Below, in pieces: positions 58,920 through 64,000 of a stretch of 64,000 bases of DNA. Numbering within the stretch: the first letter of the stretch is position 1; every line of letters starts with the position of its first letter. The translations under genes were made by a program, and so were the position numbers. This DNA is from JALGVA01 sp964617715. Lineage in GTDB: Bacteria; Armatimonadota; Zipacnadia; Zipacnadales; UBA5352. The stretch spans positions 1-64,000 of the forward strand of contig CAZTZN010000002.1 of the NCBI GenBank assembly GCA_964617715.1, written 5' to 3'. The notes beneath the pieces are model-generated. The model made no database searches. It was not told the DNA's origin and saw only the letters and a program-made list of their open reading frames with translations.

Positions 58920-61184
58920 TCAGGCTACCTGGTCGCTGCTCACACGCTTCTGAACCTCGACCTGCGCCTCACCCTTGCGCTTGGAGATGACCAGGGCGAT
59001 CGCGATGATGACCGCCAGCACCAGGCCGGTGAGGATCAACGCGAGGGAACCGGCGGCCTTGACGATGATCGGGACTACCAGCAGCCCCACCAGGTTCATG
59101 ACCTTGATGAGTGGGTTCAGAGCCGGACCGGCGGTGTCCTTGAACGGATCGCCGACGGTGTCGCCCGTGACCGCGGCGGCGTGGGCATCGGAGCCCTTGC
59201 CGCCGTAGGCGCCGTCCTCAATGACCTTCTTGGCGTTATCCCAGGCGCCACCGGCGTCACACAGCAGCACCGCCATGAGCTGGCCGCTCACGATGATCCC
59301 GGCGAGGAAACCGCCCAGGCCCAGCCACCCCAGCCAGGCGCCCACCACGACAGGGGCAAGCACCGCCAGCAGGCCGGGGGCGACAAGCTCCTTGATGGCC
59401 GACGTCGTGCAGATGTCCACGACCTTGGCTGACTCGGGCATGGCCGTGCCCTCCATCAGGCCGGGGATCTCGCGGAACTGCCGCCGCACCTCGTTGATGA
59501 TGAAGAAGGCGGCGCGGCCGACCGCGCGGATGGTCATCGAACTGAACAGGAACGGCATGGCGCCGCCCACCAGCAGCCCGATGAACACCCTCGGGTCATC
59601 CAGCGGGATCGAGTACTGCGTGAGCGCGGCGGCGCTCACCGCCTCACCCGCCGACGCGCCCGCCTCGGCCCCCGCCACCTTCGACAGGTAGGAACCGAAC
59701 AGGGCGATCGCCGCAATGACCGCCGAAGCAATCGCAAGCCCCTTCGTGGCCGCCTTTGTGGTGTTGCCCACCGCGTCCAGCACCTCGACGACCGGCATGG
59801 CCTCGGGCACGTCGGCCATCTCACAGATCCCCTGGGCGTTGTCGGCCACCGGGCCGTAGGTGTCCATGGAGATGACCACACCGGTGGTGGTCAGCATGCC
59901 CAGGCCGACGAGCGAGACGCCGTAGAGGATGCCGATGGGCCCCTCCTCGCCGAATACGAAGATCGAGAAGCCGATTGCCAGACAGATGACCATCAACGCC
60001 CACACGGTGCCCTCGAGGCCCACACCGAAGCCGGCCAGCAGGTTGGTGGCCGCACCGGTCTGCGAGGCCTCAGCAATCTCCTGCACCGGCTCGTACTGAC
60101 TCGAGGTGTAGTACTCGGTGAGCTTGTAGATACCGATGGCCAGCGCCAGGCCGGCGAGCGTCGCCAGGAACAGCTTCAGGTCGTGAGCGTAGTACTGGGC
60201 GACGAAGAAGAAGCCGATGGCCGACAGCACGGCGCTCCACACGAAGCCGCGCGTGATCGGCTTCATCGGGTGTTCCTCTTCGTTACGCAGCCTGACGATG
60301 GACGTGCCGATGATCGAGGTGATCACGCCGATGCCACGCACGATCAGCGGGAAGATGATCCACACGCGCGCCAGCTCGGGGTTGGTCTCCGCGTGCGCCA
60401 GCGCCAGGATCATCGAGGCAACCAGCGTGACTTCGTAGGACTCGAAGATGTCGGCCGCCATCCCGGCGCAGTCGCCCACGTTGTCGCCGACGTTGTCGGC
60501 GATGACCGCGGCGTTGCGCGGATCATCCTCGGGGATGCCGGCCTCGACCTTGCCGACCAGGTCGGCGCCGACGTCGGCGGCCTTGGTGTAGATGCCCCCT
60601 CCCACACGCATGAACAGCGCGAGCAGCGAGCCGCCGAAGCCGAAGCCCAGCAACACCTCAGTGGCGAACTGCTTGTAAACCATGAAGATGATGGTCGCGC
60701 CCACCAGGCCCATGGCCACGGTGAACATCCCCGCCACCGCGCCCGAGCGGAAGGCGACGGCGAGCGCGCCGCTCATGCTGGTGCGCGCGGCGTTCGCGCA
60801 GCGCACATTGCCGCGCACCGCCAGGTTCATGCCGATGAACCCGGTCAGGCCTGAGGCAACACACCCGAGCAGGAACGCGATGCCCCTGCCCAGCCCCAGC
60901 GCCCAGCCGGAGATCTGCTCGCCACCGGCGGTGAGGCCGGTGAGGGTCAGCGCGATGAACAGGATGACCACCAGTCCGGCGATCGTGCGGAACTGGCGGT
61001 TGAGGTAGGCCGCCGCGCCCTCCTGGATCTGCCCCGCCACCTGTTGCATCTTCTCGGTGCCCGGATCCTTGCCCAGGATCTCCTTGCGCAACATCAGGCC
61101 ATAGATGAGGCCGACCACTGCCGAGCCCAGTGTGGCCCACAGAGCGACGGTCTCGAAGGTTGTGAACTGGCCGAACTCTTGCAC
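58920..61184 (-). CDS. hppA: K+-independent H+-translocating pyrophosphatase
   Basis: Membrane PPase (754 aa, about 16 helices) that pumps protons with pyrophosphate hydrolysis. Catalytic blocks: GGGIYTKAADVGADLVGKVE, DNVGDNVGD and KAADVGAD-type acidic motifs. At residue 477 there is Lys in GNTTKA, the mark of the K+-independent class (K+-dependent ones have Ala there). The start is GTG, with GGGAGGA 9 nt before it. It has its own promoter and a hairpin in the 5' UTR. Confidence 0.96.
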   Translation of the reverse strand: MQEFGQFTTFETVALWATLGSAVVGLIYGLMLRKEILGKDPGTEKMQQVAGQIQEGAAAYLNRQFRTIAGLVVILFIALTLTGLTAGGEQISGWALGLGRGIAFLLGCVASGLTGFIGMNLAVRGNVRCANAARTSMSGALAVAFRSGAVAGMFTVAMGLVGATIIFMVYKQFATEVLLGFGFGGSLLALFMRVGGGIYTKAADVGADLVGKVEAGIPEDDPRNAAVIADNVGDNVGDCAGMAADIFESYEVTLVASMILALAHAETNPELARVWIIFPLIVRGIGVITSIIGTSIVRLRNEEEHPMKPITRGFVWSAVLSAIGFFFVAQYYAHDLKLFLATLAGLALAIGIYKLTEYYTSSQYEPVQEIAEASQTGAATNLLAGFGVGLEGTVWALMVICLAIGFSIFVFGEEGPIGILYGVSLVGLGMLTTTGVVISMDTYGPVADNAQGICEMADVPEAMPVVEVLDAVGNTTKAATKGLAIASAVIAAIALFGSYLSKVAGAEAGASAGEAVSAAALTQYSIPLDDPRVFIGLLVGGAMPFLFSSMTIRAVGRAAFFIINEVRRQFREIPGLMEGTAMPESAKVVDICTTSAIKELVAPGLLAVLAPVVVGAWLGWLGLGGFLAGIIVSGQLMAVLLCDAGGAWDNAKKVIEDGAYGGKGSDAHAAAVTGDTVGDPFKDTAGPALNPLIKVMNLVGLLVVPIIVKAAGSLALILTGLVLAVIIAIALVISKRKGEAQVEVQKRVSSDQVA

Positions 61185-61206
61185 TGTCCGATTCCTCCCA
61201 GCATTT

Positions 61207-61230
61207 CAGCCTGTACACACGGACAGGCTG
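61207..61230 (-). promoter_or_regulatory. Hairpin in the hppA 5' UTR
   Basis: Perfect 8-bp stem (61230-61223 with 61214-61207), 8-nt loop, ending about 23 nt before the GTG start and 5 nt before its ribosome site. It might influence translation of hppA. Confidence 0.5.
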
Positions 61231-61308
61231 ACTGTGGTACACAACGCGGGTCTCTGAGGATGGGAATATCAGAGCCGAGGCTGTGCCTGGTCTGCGAAGG
61301 TTCGTCCC

Positions 61309-61337
61309 ATTGTAACCATCGGCCCCATCGCAGGCAA
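61309..61337 (-). promoter_or_regulatory. Promoter of hppA
   Basis: Minus strand TTGCCT (61337-61332), 17-nt spacer, TACAAT (61314-61309), 125 nt before the start, giving a leader of about 118 nt. Confidence 0.65.
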
Positions 61338-61367
61338 GACCCGGTTGGCCGATGGCGAAAAAAAGGG

Positions 61368-62189
61368 CTACGCGAGCCCGCTCAGGTCCGCGACCACGGC
61401 CGCCAGCCCGAGCGCGTAGCAGTAGAACGCAAACCACCTGAGGTTGCGCGACTGCACCGCGCCGATAACCAGCCAGATGGCCAGGTAGCCGGTCGCCGCC
61501 GCGATAGCCGCGCACACCAGGTACAGGCCCAACGCCCCGCTGGCTTGCAGCTTGGGGATCTCCGCTACGGTGCCCGCCAGGATCGCCGGCACGGACATCA
61601 GAAAGGCGAACCGCGCCGCCCACCGGCGTCTGAAGCCCAGCGCCAACCCGGCCGCGATAGTCGATCCCGAGCGCGAGATGCCCGGCACGATTGCGATGAG
61701 TTGCGCACCCCCCACCAGCAGCGCATCGCGAGGCGCAGTGTCCTCCGGCGCCTTGGTGCGGCGGCCGACGCGTTCTGACACCAGCAGTGCGGTTCCGGTC
61801 AGCAGAAGGGCACAACCGACCGCCCACGGCACGTGGAACAGGTACTCGATCTGCTCCTTCACCAGCAGCGCCAGCCCCGCGGGGATGGTCGCCACGACGA
61901 GCAGCAGCAGCAGCTTGCGCCCCCACCCGGGCCGCTCGCCCTCCCCGGCCTCCCGGCCGGGACGAAACACGTCGCGGATGATCTCCGCCAGGTCCGCGCG
62001 GTAGTAAAGCACTACGGCCACCAGCGTGCCGAAGTGCACCAGCACCACAAACTCGATGGGCAGCTCGGACTCCTCACCGCCCATGCCGAACAGCCAGTGC
62101 CCCAGCGCGAGGTGCCCCGAGCTGGACACCGGCAGGAACTCCGTCAGACCCTGAATGACCGCGAGTGTAATCGCCTCAAGCGTCCCCAT
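61368..62189 (-). CDS. uppP: Undecaprenyl-diphosphatase UppP (BacA)
   Basis: UppP (273 aa) dephosphorylates undecaprenyl diphosphate to recycle the lipid carrier for peptidoglycan. Motifs: EFLPVSSSGHL at 17-27 and PGISRSGSTI near residue 160, both needed for catalysis. Eight hydrophobic segments. The start at 62189 is the usual family opening MGTLEAITLAVIQGLTE; it overlaps the upstream permease gene by 14 nt. Confidence 0.95.
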   Translation of the reverse strand: MGTLEAITLAVIQGLTEFLPVSSSGHLALGHWLFGMGGEESELPIEFVVLVHFGTLVAVVLYYRADLAEIIRDVFRPGREAGEGERPGWGRKLLLLLVVATIPAGLALLVKEQIEYLFHVPWAVGCALLLTGTALLVSERVGRRTKAPEDTAPRDALLVGGAQLIAIVPGISRSGSTIAAGLALGFRRRWAARFAFLMSVPAILAGTVAEIPKLQASGALGLYLVCAAIAAATGYLAIWLVIGAVQSRNLRWFAFYCYALGLAAVVADLSGLA

Positions 62190-63534
62190 GCGTGGGCTCG
62201 TCCTCGTCTCCTGCCGCGTCGTCGGTTGCGTCCGCCGCCACGGTGTCGGTGGGGCCGTCATCCACAGCCGGCCGCTCCCGCTCCCGTGGCTCGACCTCCG
62301 GTTCCTCGACCGCGCGCGAGCGGCCCAGCAGCTCTTCCAGCTCGCGGCCATGCACGTCGTCGCTCATGTACGCCCGATAGTGTATCCAGGCGACCCGCGC
62401 CGCCGCCAGCGCCGGCACCGCGACGAACACCCCGATAATCCCGAAGAACTCCGCACCCACCAGCAGAGCGATGATGACTGCGACCGGATGCAGTCTTGCC
62501 CCTTCGCTCATCAGCTTCGGGGCGATGATGCGGTCCGAGACGAGCTGGATGACTCCGTAGACGACCAGAATGATAAGCGTACGGTTCAGTCCGACGGTCA
62601 GCAGCGAGATGGCGGTGATGAGTACCACCGCGACGACGCCCCCGACCACGGGCACCATGTTGGCCACGCCGGCGAGGATCCCGAAGGTCAGGTAGACGCG
62701 CACGCCCGCAAAGTAGAGTGTGAGCAGAGTAGCCACGGCGGTGATCAGGGAGATGATCATGACGGTGCGCACATAGCCGCGCACCACCTCGTCCATGTCG
62801 CGCACCATGCGGTGGTAGCGCTCGCGGGCCTCGGGCGGCAGGTGCGCCGCCATGCCCTCGCGCAGAGCGGTGGCGTCGGTCAGGAAGTAGAAGGCGAAGA
62901 CCGGAACGATCAGCAGACCCACCAACCACGCGCCGGAGGACAGAATCGAGGACAGCAGGGTGAGCGGCCACTGCAGGATGGCGCCGCCCCAGTCGGCCCA
63001 GCGCTTGCGCATGGTCGCCGCCAGCTCCGGACCGCTGAGCTGACGGATGATCGAATCGAGCTGCTCCTGTGCCTGCGACCGATAGGGCTCAGGCAGTTGC
63101 TCGAGCACATGCTCGAAGAACTCGTCGATTCCCGTGGCGAGATCGCTCTGCACCCACTGTGTAACCGTGGTCAGGGTCTTGCCCAGCTCGTTGGTGATGG
63201 GGGTGACGATGACGGCCGCGAGCACCAGCAGCAGGACGGTGAACACGATTATGGCGATGAGGGCGGCCACCGCGCGCTTGAAACGCCGCTCCAGGGGCAC
63301 GGGGATGCGCACCAGCAGATCAACCGCCGGAAGCAGCAGGTAGGCCAGGGCGACCGCGAGGATCAACAGGATAACTGTCTGCTGCGCGCGCGTGAGCAGG
63401 TAGTTAATGGTCGGTGGCAGGTGGAAGATGGCGTAGAAGATGACCGCGATGACAATCGCGAGGAAGATGATGCGCCGGTTGGTCCAGCGCTCCGTGGATG
63501 TCTCGCCAAGTGGTACCGGTTGCCCTTGCGCCAT
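62176..63534 (-). CDS. AI-2E family transporter (PerM-like)
   Basis: 452 aa of the AI-2E/PerM permease family with eight hydrophobic segments. Family blocks: AYLLLPAVDLL near residue 67, the periplasmic loop with LGKTLTTVTQWV, and GILAGVANMVPVVGGVVA near residue 290. The C-terminal 60 residues are an acidic cytoplasmic tail not typical of the family. ATG 63534 has GAGGG upstream; GTG at 63543 is alternative. Role unknown: members have been called AI-2 exporters or Na+/H+ antiporters. Confidence 0.87.
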   Translation of the reverse strand: MAQGQPVPLGETSTERWTNRRIIFLAIVIAVIFYAIFHLPPTINYLLTRAQQTVILLILAVALAYLLLPAVDLLVRIPVPLERRFKRAVAALIAIIVFTVLLLVLAAVIVTPITNELGKTLTTVTQWVQSDLATGIDEFFEHVLEQLPEPYRSQAQEQLDSIIRQLSGPELAATMRKRWADWGGAILQWPLTLLSSILSSGAWLVGLLIVPVFAFYFLTDATALREGMAAHLPPEARERYHRMVRDMDEVVRGYVRTVMIISLITAVATLLTLYFAGVRVYLTFGILAGVANMVPVVGGVVAVVLITAISLLTVGLNRTLIILVVYGVIQLVSDRIIAPKLMSEGARLHPVAVIIALLVGAEFFGIIGVFVAVPALAAARVAWIHYRAYMSDDVHGRELEELLGRSRAVEEPEVEPRERERPAVDDGPTDTVAADATDDAAGDEDEPTHGDA

Positions 63535-63559
63535 CGCCCTCACTCTCGCGGCGCTGCGG

Positions 63560-64000
63560 CTACGCCTGCGGCTGGTAGCAGAACTCTCGAGGCCTTCGAT
63601 CCCGCAGGCCCATTATGTACTCAAGCGCGTCGCAGATGCGCGACGCAGCATGGCCGTCACCGTAGGGGCTGCCTGCGGCGGCCATGCGCGCATAGGCAGT
63701 CGGGCTGGTCAGCAATTCGCGCGCCGCACTCACTATCTCGGCCGTCTGCGTGCCCACCAGCCGCACCACGCCCGCCTCCACACCCTCGGGGCGCTCTGTG
63801 GTGTCACGCACCACCAGCACGGGCACTCCCAGCGCCGGCGCTTCCTCCTGAATGCCACCTGAGTCGGTGAGAACCAGGTCCGCCCGCGCCATCAGCGGCA
63901 CAAAGGTCGCGTAGTCGGCCGGCTCACACAAACTCACGCGATCGAGGGCGCCCAGGAGTTCGGTCGCCGCCCGCCGCACCCTGGGATTGAGGTGCATCGG
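63560..64000 (-). CDS. wecB: UDP-N-acetylglucosamine 2-epimerase, partial (N-terminus beyond the window)
   Basis: The C-terminal 147 residues of a WecB/MnaA epimerase, which interconverts UDP-GlcNAc and UDP-ManNAc for cell-wall polymers. The frame is open to the window end (CCG for Pro before MHLNP), so the apparent ATG at 63997 is internal. Conserved: HLNPRVR, LTDSGGIQEEAPALGVPVLVVRDTTERPEGVEAG and GDGHAASRIC. About 230 residues are missing. Followed by the permease, 25 nt apart. Confidence 0.95.
   Translation of the reverse strand, partial: PMHLNPRVRRAATELLGALDRVSLCEPADYATFVPLMARADLVLTDSGGIQEEAPALGVPVLVVRDTTERPEGVEAGVVRLVGTQTAEIVSAARELLTSPTAYARMAAAGSPYGDGHAASRICDALEYIMGLRDRRPREFCYQPQA

Noticed and set aside
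1..64000. tRNA, rRNA, CRISPR arrays, insertion sequences, phage genes, riboswitches
   Set aside because: I searched the gaps by eye for T-loop signatures, regular direct repeats, transposase motifs and common riboswitch cores and found none. This is not a substitute for a tRNA or Rfam scan.

Overview
The window is about 64 kb of high-GC bacterial chromosome from an uncultured organism, most likely an Armatimonadota member. That assignment is an inference. It rests on two prepilin-type pseudopilins of the H-X9-DG kind with the near-invariant N-terminus typical of that phylum, two tandem secreted DUF4838 proteins, several secreted GHL10-like TIM-barrel proteins, and several xylose-isomerase-like TIM-barrel enzymes. 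Genes are densely packed on both strands with short overlaps. I saw no insertion sequence, prophage, CRISPR array, rRNA or tRNA.

Layout. 1-4700: a translationally coupled [NiFe]-hydrogenase maturation operon, hypF (5' end off the window)-hypC-hypD-hypE-maturation protease. 4.8-18.2 kb: an accessory carbohydrate region with a secreted esterase-like hydrolase, a LamG-GHL10 protein, a DMT exporter, a DUF2188 protein, a divergent URO-D-like/sugar-isomerase pair, a pseudopilin and two DUF4838 paralogs. 18.4-20.4 kb: gatCA without gatB. 20.5-29.5 kb: a ClpX-type zinc finger fused to a class II aldolase, an MDR-SDR fusion dehydrogenase, two zinc-ribbon membrane proteins, a sugar-isomerase-like protein and a secreted transglutaminase/FN3 protein. 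29.6-36.3 kb: two uncharacterised membrane proteins, folE2, a second pseudopilin, a secreted isoaspartyl methyltransferase and a LonC-like protease.

36.5-44.3 kb is the classical translation/RNA operon rimP-nusA-infB-ylxP-rbfA-nrnA-truB-ribF. It has a clear promoter and a leader with two perfect hairpins, the first shaped like an intrinsic terminator. 44.3-51.4 kb holds a metallo-beta-lactamase protein, a TPR protein, dtd, a lipoprotein, mtaB, rpmB, a DUF1385 protein and argS. 51.4-58.8 kb is a second secreted carbohydrate/lipid cluster (GHL10, alpha/beta hydrolase, GH-like barrel, sugar-isomerase-like protein, GDPD, secreted beta protein). 58.9-64 kb, all on the minus strand, carries hppA (K+-independent proton pyrophosphatase), uppP, an AI-2E-family permease and the 3' part of wecB.

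Most notable: (i) a degenerate intergenic element (CAGG, then 22-27 nt to a GAAT-like core, then usually CAT(G) 8-10 nt later) found at seven places, always 25-75 nt upstream of a start codon and in that gene's orientation; (ii) the ClpX-zinc-finger/aldolase fusion next to an MDR-SDR fusion dehydrogenase; (iii) a promoter plus intrinsic terminator with no ORF on the minus strand between lon and rimP, predicting a small RNA of about 95 nt; (iv) an IF2_N-like module at the C-terminus of NusA; (v) a hydrogenase maturation protease lacking two of the usual three metal ligands.
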